Assembly: GCF_008974145.1 (NCBI RefSeq)
Contig: NZ_BJKP01000013.1
Location: 49,751-113,750 of the forward strand
Origin: Microcystis aeruginosa NIES-4325
GTDB lineage: Bacteria; Cyanobacteriota; Cyanobacteriia; Cyanobacteriales; Microcystaceae
Length of the DNA: 64,000 nt
Direction: 5' to 3'
Part shown: piece by piece, positions 26,293-36,108 of the stretch
How the letters are laid out: every line of letters begins with the position of its first letter
Position numbering within the stretch: position 1 is the stretch's first letter
Program-made: the position numbers and the translations under genes
The notes under the pieces: generated by a model
The model's database searches: none
What the model was told of the DNA's origin: nothing
What the model saw: the letters and a program-made list of their open reading frames with translations, nothing else

Positions 26293-28044
26293 TCATAATG
26301 TGTTGTTTTCTTGATTGTCTGAAGATTGAACGCGAAAGGGAGGCGCAACATAATCGGAAGGTAAATAATTTTCGGGAATGGTTGTTGTATTTCCATCTCG
26401 TAGGGCGGTGTAATTGGGAGAGAGAATCTCAATCCCGGCTTCGTTACACTTATCTTGAATATTTTGATGGAGTTCTGAATAAATTATTACCATCAAATTG
26501 GGTTGGTTAGTGTAAGCGTTTAACTGATAACTGATGTAAAAATTATCTAGGCTAGTTTGCAGGACAAAAGGGGCGGGTTCTTTGAGGATATGCTCGGTTT
26601 CTAAAGCCGCTTCAATTAAGGTTTTGTGGGCTTTTCGCCAAGGCAGATCGTAACCTAGGGTAATCGTTGTCTGAATAATTAGATTTCTGTTTAATTCCCG
26701 CGAGGAAATACTAAAGTTAATGACATTACTACTTAATAAAGATGAGTTAGGAATAGTAATGATTTTATTAGTGGGAGTGCAAATGCGAATGACTAGGAAG
26801 TTTTTTTCAATTAGATCGCCAATTACCTCTCCTACCTGAATGTGATCTCCGATGCGAAAGGCACGGGTATAGATAAGAATAATTCCCCCAATAACATTGG
26901 CGATCGCTGAAGTAGAACCAAGGGATAAAAGAAGACCAAGAAAAACAGAAATGCCTTGAAAAGCTGGAGAATTAAAACCGGGCAAGTAGGGAAAAGCCAC
27001 TATTGCTGCTATGGCAAGAATTATGACTAATAGGATATTGTAAGTCGGTTTAGCCCAATCAGTATAAAAACCAGGAATAACCAGATTTCCTCTTTCTATT
27101 GCTGTAAAAAAGGGCTTGATTAACCGGATTAAGTAGTAGGTTATAAAAATGATTATGGCAATAATAAAGGCATTGGGAAGATATTGGGCAATAGAGGATA
27201 AAACCAGTTCTAATGATTGATAAAAATAACCTAAAATACTCTCGCCAAAAACTCTTGTCCAGGGAAATAAACGAAGTACAAATGTGGCATAATGAAATAA
27301 TAATAAAAACAGAACAAATAAGCGAATTATCCGAAAAACTCGCAGCCAAAAAAAGCTGATTTTAGAGGAAGATACAATCTCGATATTCCCGATTTGAATG
27401 CCCGGTGTTAAGGATTCAATCAAACGTCTAATAAAGGGAAATAGCTTCCCTGAAATTTTGATAACTGCAAAGCTAATAATCAAGAAAGCAAAGGTGGCTA
27501 TAACCGTATAAATGATATTCTTAAGTAGTTGTTCGGGTTTTCGATCTTGGCGATATTGAGCGATAGCGACCTGAATTTTTTGTAAAGCTTGTTGAGCTAA
27601 AACCTCCGGCGTTGAACGATAGGCTTTTGCATCTCGCTCCGTCACCGTTAGAATTACTTCTTGATCTACACTTAAATAAAGTGAGTTATCATCAGGAATC
27701 TGCTCAATTGTCAGGTTCTCCACAGGAATAGAATCATTTTGAGCAATTCTTTCAATTCTCCGGGTAACAGCGTTAGCTCTCTCCTCCGCCGAAAATGAAG
27801 AAACTCCCCGCCGGATAAAAAAGAGGGGTTTTCCATCTAACATAACTGGAAAGCCGTCAATTTTATTTTCTGGTTGTGTCGGATTTTGAGCTATTCCCAA
27901 AAGAGGGGTACTTAGAGTCAGTAGTAAAACTACGATCAATATTACCAAAGTATGCCCAGTTTTTTTTATCCATCCTCTAGCTCTAGATGGTATAGTTGGC
28001 ATTAAAGATATTTGATTAATATCGAAAAATGATACAAATTTCAT
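26293..28044 (-). CDS. Large MscS-family mechanosensitive channel
   Basis: 583 residues. An N-terminal signal/TM segment (about 27-50) precedes an extracytoplasmic domain of about 110 residues. Several TM helices follow from about 165 to 380, with the MscS pore region LGLLLSLGSTSAIANVIGG and then LIYTRAFRIGDHIQVGEVIG. The beta domain (IPNSSLLSSNVINFS) and a long C-terminal cytoplasmic part complete it. It is distinct from the shorter MscS at 20909-22219, so two channel subtypes lie within 8 kb. Confidence 0.9.
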   Translation of the reverse strand: MKFVSFFDINQISLMPTIPSRARGWIKKTGHTLVILIVVLLLTLSTPLLGIAQNPTQPENKIDGFPVMLDGKPLFFIRRGVSSFSAEERANAVTRRIERIAQNDSIPVENLTIEQIPDDNSLYLSVDQEVILTVTERDAKAYRSTPEVLAQQALQKIQVAIAQYRQDRKPEQLLKNIIYTVIATFAFLIISFAVIKISGKLFPFIRRLIESLTPGIQIGNIEIVSSSKISFFWLRVFRIIRLFVLFLLLFHYATFVLRLFPWTRVFGESILGYFYQSLELVLSSIAQYLPNAFIIAIIIFITYYLIRLIKPFFTAIERGNLVIPGFYTDWAKPTYNILLVIILAIAAIVAFPYLPGFNSPAFQGISVFLGLLLSLGSTSAIANVIGGIILIYTRAFRIGDHIQVGEVIGDLIEKNFLVIRICTPTNKIITIPNSSLLSSNVINFSISSRELNRNLIIQTTITLGYDLPWRKAHKTLIEAALETEHILKEPAPFVLQTSLDNFYISYQLNAYTNQPNLMVIIYSELHQNIQDKCNEAGIEILSPNYTALRDGNTTTIPENYLPSDYVAPPFRVQSSDNQENNTL

Positions 28045-28157
28045 AGGATTAACTCAGATTTTTATCTGTGTAGTAGGGTAAGGTTCAGTAATTACTGTCC
28101 TCGATGAGATATAGATATCCTAGGTTGAGACAGGAGGGAAATTTTCACAGATGAAAG

Positions 28158-29081
28158 CTATTCTTGCAACATTTCGGGAATCATTAAATAACTACCTCCT
28201 AAAAACAAAAGTGAACCCGATAAAAAGGAGAAATTTGTTCCCCATTCCTGACAGCAAATAATTGTTCCTTGTCCAAAAAAGCCGAAAATACTGCCACTCA
28301 AAAAGCCAAGAGAACCACCTAAATTTAACACCATAATCCACCATTCTATCTATTTAAAATGCCAAGACCAATAACTATGATAAACTTCGACAAAAGCCAA
28401 ATAACTAGAGGTGCAGAAATGAAGAGAAGCAAGGGTACTAGGAATCCAAATTAACAGATCATCACTCTGCCAACTTAAACCTTGTGCCATGGCAAAAAAA
28501 CAATTAATATTGAATAGACAAGCTCCGATAAATTGAATGAAAGTTACCCAATATTCAAGGCGATCAGGTTGCCACGCAAACCATTTAATTTTAATTAGTT
28601 TGGGTAAGGGATGGGAGACAGTACCGATTTTTTCCTCCAGTATTTCTGCATCCCGAATCAGAGTAACATCTAGATTTAAATGAATAGCTTCTAAAAAGGC
28701 AGCATAGGAACCAAAAGTAAAACAAACTGAACCGATAAAATTAATGACAGAAATTCTCTCTAAGGGGGGATGGGGAAACATCATCGGAATTGCCCCGACG
28801 ACGAATAAAATTGAACCAATGGTAAAAATAAAACCGATCCACCAGGTTAAATTATCTAATTGCCAAGTCCAGTATTTAAAAGGCTTTAAGTTCGAGGAAA
28901 TTAAGTCAGAAGTGCTAGATTTCATTTCACTGCTATGGCGTTTACGAAAGCGCCGAGATGACCAAATATGAAAATTTCCTTGGGCAGTTCGGTGAATAAT
29001 TCGTGTGGAAAAATTGGCAACACCAAAACTTTGTAAGGGTTGCCAATTTTTGGGAAATTTAAGCGAGTTTTTCCTCAACAT
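28158..29081 (-). pseudogene. YrhK-like membrane protein gene interrupted by an in-frame TAG
   Basis: An ATG at 29081 opens a 243-residue frame that stops at a TAG at 28350-28352. The same frame continues without further stops for 63 codons to a TAG at 28158. The protein is built of two-helix YrhK-like repeats: one about residues 70-140, one about 165-240, and a third (WWIMVLNLGGSLGFL to GGSYLMIP) entirely beyond the first stop. The decayed copy at 23799-24036 has TAT at the position of the TAG, so a point mutation truncated the gene. A 243-aa product may still be made. It starts 3 bp after gadB, in the same operon. Confidence 0.78.
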
Positions 29082-29084
29082 CTG

Positions 29085-30488
29085 TTAGTGATGGAAATGG
29101 GAACCAGATAGTTTTGACTGATAATTAGACTGAGATTTAAAGAATGCGATCGCTGACCGAATATCCCGCAACAACAGATCCGCCATATCGCGACTAAATC
29201 CCTCTTTGATCACCACGCGCTGCACAGTTAAATCTTGGCGATTTTTGGGCATTGTATAGGCAGGAACTAACCAACCACGCTCGCGCAATTTATCGGCTAA
29301 ATCGAATAAACTATAATTAGTTTGATCGCTAATTGTCTCCTTTAATTTCCAAGCAAAAACCGGAATAGTGCTGCCATCGGTAATCAATTCAAACAGTCCA
29401 ATCTTAGCAATTTCCCCCGATAAATACAGAGCCGTATCTCGACAGGCTTGATGAATTTGTCGATAACCCTCTTTACCCAAGCGTAAAAAATTATAATATT
29501 GGGCGACTACTTGATTGCCAGGACGAGAAAAATTCAGAGCAAAATTAGGCAGATCGCCGCCTAAATAATTACAATGAAAAATTAATTCTTCTGGCAATTC
29601 TTGCCGATCTCGCCAGATAATCCAACCGACACCGGGATAGACTAAACCGTATTTATGTCCGGAAGCATTAATCGATTTAACCCATTTGAGGCGAAAATCC
29701 CAGACTAAATCGGGATCGAGAAAAGGGGCGATAAAACCACCACTAGCGCCATCGACGTGCAGGGGAACTTGCCAGCCAGTTTCTCTGTTCAATTTTTCTA
29801 GGGCATCATTAATTTCTTGGACTGGTTCGTAACTACCATCAAAGGTACTACCCATAATGGCAATTACCCCGATCGTATTCTCGTCAATTAGTTTAATTGC
29901 TTCCGTCGCATCGAGATGAAAACGATTCCCTTCCATCGGCACAAAACGCGGTTCTACCTCCCAATAACGACAGAATTTTTCCCAACAAACCTGCACATTA
30001 ATACCCATGACTAAATTAGGTTTATCGGTGGGTTTACCCTCTTTTTGTCGGCGTTTGCGCCACTGCCATTTTAAAGCCATGCCTCCCAACATCGCCGCTT
30101 CACTGGAACCAATGGTAGAACAACCGGTTGCGGCTTCGCCTTCGGGAGCATTCCAGAGTCTAGCGATCATATTCACACAACGCAGTTCAATTTCGGCGGT
30201 TTGTGGGTATTCATCCTTGTCGATCATGTTTTTATCGAAGGTTTCCGCCATTAATTGTTTGGCTTCCGGTTCCATCCAAGTGGTGACAAAAGTAGCCAGA
30301 TTCAGGCGAGAATTACCATCAAGGGCGAGTTCATCCCGAATTAAATTGTACGCCACCGCCGGCGGCATTTCCCCCTCGGGAATCTCGTATTTAGGTACAG
30401 CGGAAGTCAGGGCGCGGGAGGCATAGGTGGGGGTAATTAGTGCCTCTTCTGGACTGAGGCGATCGAGATTAATTTTCTGATGAACCAT
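29085..30488 (-). CDS. gadB: Glutamate decarboxylase
   Basis: A PLP-dependent group II decarboxylase (467 aa) converting glutamate to GABA and consuming a proton. It shows GCSTIGSSEAAMLGG, HVDGASGGFIAPF and the PLP-lysine motif INASGHKYGLVYPG (Lys about 278). Length equals the E. coli enzyme. It sits between DUF1345 (upstream, 28 bp) and the YrhK-like gene (downstream, 3 bp). A role in acid response or GABA-shunt carbon flow is likely; no cognate GABA antiporter (gadC) is nearby. Confidence 0.95.
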   Translation of the reverse strand: MVHQKINLDRLSPEEALITPTYASRALTSAVPKYEIPEGEMPPAVAYNLIRDELALDGNSRLNLATFVTTWMEPEAKQLMAETFDKNMIDKDEYPQTAEIELRCVNMIARLWNAPEGEAATGCSTIGSSEAAMLGGMALKWQWRKRRQKEGKPTDKPNLVMGINVQVCWEKFCRYWEVEPRFVPMEGNRFHLDATEAIKLIDENTIGVIAIMGSTFDGSYEPVQEINDALEKLNRETGWQVPLHVDGASGGFIAPFLDPDLVWDFRLKWVKSINASGHKYGLVYPGVGWIIWRDRQELPEELIFHCNYLGGDLPNFALNFSRPGNQVVAQYYNFLRLGKEGYRQIHQACRDTALYLSGEIAKIGLFELITDGSTIPVFAWKLKETISDQTNYSLFDLADKLRERGWLVPAYTMPKNRQDLTVQRVVIKEGFSRDMADLLLRDIRSAIAFFKSQSNYQSKLSGSHFHH

Positions 30489-30516
30489 AACTTCCTTGAT
30501 AAAATATCTTTTTTGC

Positions 30517-31125
30517 TTAGAGTAAATTACCGATCATTCCAAAAATAATAGCAATAATCGAGACGGATAAAAAATAGGAAAGCATCCCGTGGGTTGCTAC
30601 CAGCTGCCGCATCGCCGTACTATTAATACTGGTATCGGAGGTTTGATAACAAGCCGCCATACAAAAACCTTGATAGAGAAATTCCGTCCAATTAGGTTGA
30701 TCGCAATCAGGAAAAACTAGCCCTTTACCATCATGATAGTAGCGCACTGCATATTCTTTGCTGTAGATCAGTTGTATGGTTAACCAAGCACTAATAATAC
30801 CCAGAAAACCACAGGCAAAATGAACGATGGCGTGTTCGGAAGCGATCAGATAAATTAATAGTCCGAAACTGCCGATCGTATACAATAGGGATTCCAGAAA
30901 TGCCACCCGATGATTGGGAGATTTTAATAGTTCTAACTGCCAGGGGGCAACGCCAGAAATTCTGTAAGCTAGTAACACAATTGCCACTATCAAAGCCGCA
31001 AGAAAAGCTAAAACCAGTCGCAGAGTAATTGTCACCGGCAGCATTAAGACAATCAGAGCGACAATTATTTGACAGAGCCAGCGAATTTGAGTATAGCTTG
31101 GTTTTCTAGAGGTTTTTTTGACCAT
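30517..31125 (-). CDS. DUF1345 integral membrane protein
   Basis: A 202-residue protein with five to six TM helices and the conserved DUF1345 loop FPDCDQPNWTEFLYQGFCMAACYQTSDT, which is the family signature. Function is unknown. It stands first in the apparent three-gene unit with gadB and the YrhK-like gene. ATG at 31125. Confidence 0.85.
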   Translation of the reverse strand: MVKKTSRKPSYTQIRWLCQIIVALIVLMLPVTITLRLVLAFLAALIVAIVLLAYRISGVAPWQLELLKSPNHRVAFLESLLYTIGSFGLLIYLIASEHAIVHFACGFLGIISAWLTIQLIYSKEYAVRYYHDGKGLVFPDCDQPNWTEFLYQGFCMAACYQTSDTSINSTAMRQLVATHGMLSYFLSVSIIAIIFGMIGNLL

Positions 31126-31836
31126 AGATCAAAGCAGAATTGTCGCTCACTATTCTCTCACAAAAATCTGTTGGGTAAATAAGGCAATCACTGCTGGTAA
31201 TTCTTGGCGACTGTACTAAGACTAAATCCTCTTTATAGTCATTTCAGATAAGTCTGATACAGTCTAGGCCGACAAAACCCTTATGAAATCTGGGATTGAT
31301 ATTCTTAATCTTAATTGAAATGACTATAGCGGTAAGCGATTGAGTGAGATACAGACTAAGCTTTGCCTAGCATGGTTTATAGCTCGTGACACTGTACCTC
31401 ATACGACTGCACACCGCTATATAAAAGCTATGGAAGAGTGGCGAGTGGAGAGCACCAGAGCGCTGGAGCGGGAAGAAGATCGAGCAAATGTCAGCAGAAA
31501 GTTGCCACAATCATCTCGTCACACCAGTCAATAAAACGCAGCAGCAATTCTATCTATCCTAGTACAATCGATCAAGAGCTACCAATCGACCAACCGGGAA
31601 GAGTTAGCCAATAACCAAATTCAGGCGTGGAGAAGTTTATGTCACTTTTCTGATCAACCCCTGGCAAAAGTCAAAAAGTAATCAATAATGATATGCAAGG
31701 GTTAATTATCGCCCCATGGCAAGAGTGCCTCTTGCCTGACTTCCACCAAAAGTCTGTTTTTACCTTCGGGAATTGTCAAAACCGAGATGTAGTTGCTGAT
31801 TGGACACCACAAAGGCTAAAATACGGAGTGTTATTT
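31126..31836. other. 711-bp region with a MITE and non-coding or decayed sequence
   Basis: Apart from the MITE at 31234-31328, the stretch 31340-31680 has a 64-codon frame followed, after one TAA, by 48 more in-frame codons. This could be a decayed gene, but I recognise no family. Confidence 0.4.
31234..31328. mobile_element. 95-bp MITE with TATAGTCATTTCA termini (IS630/Tc1-like)
   Basis: The left end TATAGTCATTTCA (31234-31246) and its inverse TGAAATGACTATA (31316-31328) are perfect 13-bp repeats, with a further matching TAAG six bases inside. Both ends begin or finish with TA, consistent with TA target duplication as in IS630/mariner elements. It has no coding capacity. Confidence 0.72.
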
Positions 31837-32391
31837 ATGAGCCATTTATCCCTATCCGAACAGATTACCGATGAACTTTTGGCAATCCTGATCGAAGAAG
31901 AAGACACCTATCCCTGGAATGTAACCGCTGTTGAGAGCAATGATCCCTTAGACGTGACAGAAACCCCTTTTTCTCTGTGTGAAGGCTTAGAAGCGACGGC
32001 GATCGAGGCACAAGCTCATAGATTCTTTAGCAATTTACACCAAAAATTCCCGACAGTTTCCGTTTCACCCCAGTCTAATATCTTTGATAAATTTGCTTCT
32101 TTACTACCAGCCGAACATTTAAATCGTCTAGTAGAAAGTGCTGAAAATCTAGTTAATAGTCAATTAGATGACTTTGATCGCCTTGTTGTTTGTCTTAGCG
32201 ATCTCTTTCCCCAATGGTCTCTAGAAGATTTAGAGGTTTTTGCCCGTCCCTACGCCTATACTATGCGTAATGGCCAGAGCGAAACTAATATAGACACCGA
32301 AAATTGGCAAAGTCTTTCCGAAATTGAACAAATTCGCCGCAGTGCAGCCATTGCCAGCCAGATTTTCTGCGACTTGTCTTCTCCTCAATAG
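31837..32391 (+). CDS. Conserved hypothetical protein
   Basis: A 184-residue acidic soluble protein of no family I recognise. The start is the ATG at 31837 (MSHLSLSEQ), preceded by ACGGAG ten bases upstream. A longer frame from 31693 lacks such a site and its extra residues look non-coding. The C-terminal half has a helix-rich segment with LVVCLSDLFPQWSLEDLEVFARPYAY. It is convergent with the DUF4079 gene. Confidence 0.6.
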   Translation: MSHLSLSEQITDELLAILIEEEDTYPWNVTAVESNDPLDVTETPFSLCEGLEATAIEAQAHRFFSNLHQKFPTVSVSPQSNIFDKFASLLPAEHLNRLVESAENLVNSQLDDFDRLVVCLSDLFPQWSLEDLEVFARPYAYTMRNGQSETNIDTENWQSLSEIEQIRRSAAIASQIFCDLSSPQ

Positions 32392-32642
32392 TCATCTCAT
32401 TTTATTTTGCACCACTACATTAGGTTACAATTCGTATTTTATGAGAAACACTAGCTCTATTTATTTGATTTTTTACTTTTTGTTTCTACCCGTCAGAAAG
32501 ATTCTATAGCAAAGATCGGGGTGGTTAGGACAATCAATCGCTGAAACCCTTGACCGATAAGAGTTTGAAAATTGAAAGCGTCCTAAATAACCCATTTTTT
32601 GCTATATAATTTGTGATTATTTTGAAAGCACTTTTCAGGGTT

Positions 32643-32664
32643 GGATGCGTCATCAGACGCATCC
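32643..32664. repeat. Perfect GGATGCGTC palindrome
   Basis: GGATGCGTC, a 4-base loop ATCA, and GACGCATCC form a perfect 9-bp hairpin between convergent genes, a natural place for a bidirectional terminator. It is similar to the palindrome at 18839-18871. Confidence 0.65.
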
Positions 32665-32681
32665 TATCGGTTGAGAGTTTC

Positions 32682-33152
32682 TTACATTTTGCTGAGAATA
32701 CGCTGGACTATATCCATTCCTGTGAAGGCTTGCCAGCCAAAAAGACCTAAAATGACGGCATTAAGGGTAATATGGGTGATTCTCGCCAATTCGTTGCCTT
32801 TTTGCATCAAAGGTACTAAAGCGGCACTAATCGAGATTAAACCCACCATCCCTAAACCGGCCAGTAGATGGGGGCCGACAAATAATTTACCGTTATTAAT
32901 ATAAGTCACCGCCATACCTCCGATCGTCCCCAACACCATTAAAGCGAGGATTAGGGAGCCAATTTGATAGTGTTTAGTGCGAAAATCTTTGGGTAATAAT
33001 TCTTTTTTTAGGTCTTTATCTGCTGTCCGCGTCCGTCGCCATTGTAGCCCCGAATAGAGCGCATAGATAGTTAATCCTAATAAAACCCACATTAAAATGG
33101 GATGGCCAAATTGTGACCAAGTTTTTACGGCACTGGGAATCTCGAAGTTCAT
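32682..33152 (-). CDS. DUF4079 family membrane protein
   Basis: 156 residues with four TM helices at about 18-35, 62-83, 92-112 and 125-145. Histidines GHPIL, HYQIG, GPHLLAG and ITHITLN sit at or near helix ends, as in small b-type cytochrome-like bundles. That is an inference; the family is cyanobacterial and uncharacterised. ATG at 33152. Confidence 0.8.
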   Translation of the reverse strand: MNFEIPSAVKTWSQFGHPILMWVLLGLTIYALYSGLQWRRTRTADKDLKKELLPKDFRTKHYQIGSLILALMVLGTIGGMAVTYINNGKLFVGPHLLAGLGMVGLISISAALVPLMQKGNELARITHITLNAVILGLFGWQAFTGMDIVQRILSKM

Positions 33153-33242
33153 AGTTGTCTGTTCTCATCAAAGATCGCTTCTTAATAAAAATTAACATGA
33201 ATCGCTCGCGCTTCCTTGTTTTCTGTGTCATTAGACCTGTCA

Positions 33243-33279
33243 TACTAAATCCCGTTTAAAAGCTATAGGAGAGTGAAGT
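33243..33279 (+). repeat. Dispersed repeat, core TACTAAATCC-GTTTAAAAG
   Basis: ATACTAAATCCCGTTTAAAA followed by GCTATAGGAGAGTG. This is the best-preserved copy in the window and lies upstream of der. Confidence 0.55.
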
Positions 33280-33418
33280 GTGGGGAGAATAAATAAAAAT
33301 AGTCTCCTGTCTCCATCACTACTATCTTTGTTCAAACCAACGTTTAAATCAACCAAGGTCGATCGCAAATCGCTATGATAGAATATTGGGTCTTTAATTT
33401 CCGTCCCCTCCTCCCTTT

Positions 33419-34777
33419 ATGAAACTGCCTGTCGTCGCTATTATCGGTCGTCCCAATGTGGGCAAATCTACCCTCGTCAATCGTATCGCTGGAGATCAAC
33501 AGGCGATCGTTTTCGATCAACCCGGGATTACCAGAGATCGCACCTATCAACCAGCTTTCTGGTGCGATCGAGATTTTCAAATTGTCGATACAGGAGGGCT
33601 AGTTTTTAACGATGACAGCGAATTTCTCCCTTTAATCCGCGAACAGGCTTTAATCGCCCTAGCAGAGGCAAGTGTGGCGATTTTTGTCGTCGATGGCCAG
33701 GCAGGAATTACCGCCGGCGATCGAGAAATTGCCGCTTGGTTACGACAGCAAAATGTCCCGATACTTTTGGCAGTCAATAAATGTGAATCGGTGGAACAGG
33801 GTGTCCTGCAAGCGACGGAATTCTGGGAATTAGCCATCGGTGAACCCTTCCCCATCTCAGCTATTCACGGTTCTGGTACGGGCGAACTACTCGATGCGGT
33901 GATTAAATATTTGCCACCCGCGGCGGAAATTACCGAAAATGAAGAAATTAAAGTGGCAATTATCGGTCGTCCTAACGTGGGTAAATCCAGTCTCCTCAAT
34001 GCTTTAACCGGACAACAACGGGCGATCGTTAGTCCGATTTCAGGAACCACCAGAGACTCGATCGATACTTTAATTGAACGAGAAGGACAGGTTTATCGGT
34101 TAATTGACACCGCCGGCATTCGCCGTAAGAAGAATGTGGACTATGGAGCCGAATTTTTCAGCATTAACCGTGCTTTTAAGGCAATTCGCCGGTCTGACGT
34201 GGTGCTATTCGTCATCGATGTGCTAGATGGTGTCACCGAACAAGATTTAAAATTGGCGGGACGAATCATTGAAGAAGGGCGCGCGGTGGTGCTAGTGGTC
34301 AATAAATGGGATGCGGTGGAGAAAGACACCTACACCATCAATACTTACACCAAAATGCTCCAAGATCGGCTGTATTTTATGGATTGGGCAGAAATGATCT
34401 TTGTCAGCGCCATGACGGGGCAAAGAGTCACTAAAATCCTCGAATTAGTCGATATTGCCGCCGAATCTCACCGTCGTCGCGTCAGTACCTCGGTAATCAA
34501 CGATGTGATCGAAGATGCGGTTAAATGGCACAATCCCCCCACCACCAGGGGCGGAAAACAGGGGAAACTATACTATGGCACGCAAGTATCGAGTCAACCC
34601 CCCACCATCGCCCTTTTCGTTAACGATCCCCAGCGCTTTAATGATAATTATCGCCGTTACATCGAAGGGCAATTCCGACAACAGTTAGGCTTTAAAGGAA
34701 CCCCGATCCGCTTAATCTGGCGCGGCAAACCGGCGCGAGAAGTGGAAAAAACGGTTAATAGAGCCACCAAGGTCTAA
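33419..34777 (+). CDS. der: Ribosome biogenesis GTPase Der (EngA)
   Basis: A double-GTPase protein needed for 50S maturation, 452 aa. G domain 1: GRPNVGKST (about 10-18), DTGG, NKCE. G domain 2: GRPNVGKSS (about 183-191), [15 protein letters not shown]-like C-terminal domain ends with the basic [10 protein letters not shown] tail. The stop is followed after only 3 bp by the ecfT start, so the two genes form a coupled pair. Confidence 0.97.
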   Translation: MKLPVVAIIGRPNVGKSTLVNRIAGDQQAIVFDQPGITRDRTYQPAFWCDRDFQIVDTGGLVFNDDSEFLPLIREQALIALAEASVAIFVVDGQAGITAGDREIAAWLRQQNVPILLAVNKCESVEQGVLQATEFWELAIGEPFPISAIHGSGTGELLDAVIKYLPPAAEITENEEIKVAIIGRPNVGKSSLLNALTGQQRAIVSPISGTTRDSIDTLIEREGQVYRLIDTAGIRRKKNVDYGAEFFSINRAFKAIRRSDVVLFVIDVLDGVTEQDLKLAGRIIEEGRAVVLVVNKWDAVEKDTYTINTYTKMLQDRLYFMDWAEMIFVSAMTGQRVTKILELVDIAAESHRRRVSTSVINDVIEDAVKWHNPPTTRGGKQGKLYYGTQVSSQPPTIALFVNDPQRFNDNYRRYIEGQFRQQLGFKGTPIRLIWRGKPAREVEKTVNRATKV

Positions 34778-34780
34778 TTT

Positions 34781-35656
34781 ATGGATTTATTGCGAAGTTT
34801 GCCCATCGGTCTTTATCTCGATCAACCGATTACCCGACTACATCAACTAGATGCCCGGGTAAAATTTATCTGGTTAATGGCTTTTTTAGCAGCACCTTTA
34901 TTAGCTAATGCTTGGTGGCGTTTAGCTTTGGTGGGGTTGTTAATGTTGTTAACCCTGCTGGCCCCTATTCCCCCCCGGGTCTGGCGGCAACAGATGGGCT
35001 GGCTGATATTTTTAGCGATTATCGTCTTTCTGATTACTGCTATCACTCCCGATGGTTTAGCAGTGAGTATTCAGCCGCGTTTACCAGAGGAAGGGCTGAA
35101 TTTACCGCCAGCAAGTGATTATCAGTATGTTTTATGGGATAGAGGCCGTTTATTTGTTACCCGACGTTCTTTGGAATTAGCGGTGAGAATTAGTACCCTA
35201 ATTTTTACTTTAATTTATAGCACTAATCTCTTTTTGTTGACGACAGCCCCGGAAGAAATTACCGAAGGTTTAGAGAATTTAATCAGTCCTTTACGGCGAT
35301 TTAATGTGCCGGTGACGGAAATTTCTCTGACTCTTACCCTGTCTTTGCGCTTTATTCCTCTGGTTTTAGAAGAAGTGCAAAATCTAGCTAGGGCGGTGCG
35401 AACTAGGGCGATCGATTGGCAAAAATTAGGGATTAAAAGGAGTTTAAACGTCTGGTTAACAGTAGTGGAAAAATTACTAGATAATTTGCTTTTGCGCGCT
35501 GAACAAATAGCGATCGCTATGGAGGTTCGCGGTTTTACCAGTCCCAATCAGCATCAAGTGCGCTGGCACCAATTACAGTTAAGATGGGCTGATTTTATCG
35601 CTTTATTTTTGTTAATTCCCTTTTGGGCAGCCCGATTAGTTTGGGGAGGGTTATAG
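34781..35656 (+). CDS. ecfT: Energy-coupling factor transporter T component (CbiQ/EcfT)
   Basis: A 291-residue membrane subunit of ECF-type vitamin or metal importers, with about five to six TM helices. The cytoplasmic coupling helices carry the Ala-Arg motifs: NLARAVRTRAIDW and RAEQIAIAMEVRGF (the second A-x-R-G signature). Its S and A components are not in this window, so it probably works with remote partners. The ATG lies 3 bp after der. Confidence 0.88.
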   Translation: MDLLRSLPIGLYLDQPITRLHQLDARVKFIWLMAFLAAPLLANAWWRLALVGLLMLLTLLAPIPPRVWRQQMGWLIFLAIIVFLITAITPDGLAVSIQPRLPEEGLNLPPASDYQYVLWDRGRLFVTRRSLELAVRISTLIFTLIYSTNLFLLTTAPEEITEGLENLISPLRRFNVPVTEISLTLTLSLRFIPLVLEEVQNLARAVRTRAIDWQKLGIKRSLNVWLTVVEKLLDNLLLRAEQIAIAMEVRGFTSPNQHQVRWHQLQLRWADFIALFLLIPFWAARLVWGGL

Positions 35657-35672
35657 CAGTGATAAGTTATCA

Positions 35673-35886
35673 GTTAATATCGAGGGTATCGTCCCCGAAT
35701 ATCAAGAAAAAGTCTTCGAGGTTTTTCAGATACTAAATTCCCGAGATAAAACAGAAAATACAGGCATAGATATATCAATTATAAGAAAAATTTCTTGATA
35801 GTCAAGGAGAAAGTATCTGGGTAGAATACTCAGCAGGTGAAGGGGCAACTTTTGATTTTACTTGGCACAAAAATCTTCCTAGTTAG
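35673..35886 (+). pseudogene. Histidine kinase 3' remnant
   Basis: In one frame the DNA encodes GIVPEYQEKVFEVFQ and TENTGIDISIIRKI. After a frameshift near 35796 the other frame gives SQGESIWVEYSAGEGATFDF and stops at 35886. These are the G1, F and G2 boxes of a HATPase_c domain (normally GIGLSIVKKIVE and GxGATF). The rest of the kinase is missing. It is a small relic between ecfT and the DUF3318 gene. Confidence 0.75.
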
Positions 35887-35912
35887 CTGATAACTAATCG
35901 TGTAAAATTAAA

Positions 35913-35960
35913 TACTACATCCTGTTTAAAAGGCATAGCAGAGTAGTAAGTGGGGAGAAG
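35913..35960 (+). repeat. Dispersed repeat, core TACTAAATCC-GTTTAAAAG
   Basis: TACTACATCCTGTTTAAAAG, then GCATAGCAGAGTAGTAAGTGGGGAG. It has the same order of blocks as the copy at 33243. Confidence 0.5.
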
Positions 35961-36108
35961 CGATTTTTGTCCCCTTGTCCCTTCCGTCCGCAAACCCCAG
36001 CGTTTTTCCTCTCTTAACAAAACTCAACTTTGAGAAAATTGTCGGAAAAGAGATATTAACTCAGAAAGCGATTATACTCAATGATCGAAGACTATTGGCT
36101 GGCGATCG

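Noticed and set aside
31340..31534. 64-codon ORF after the MITE
   Set aside because: No family, no ribosome-binding site, and the following in-frame codons after TAA are not clearly related. Kept only as a possible decayed gene.
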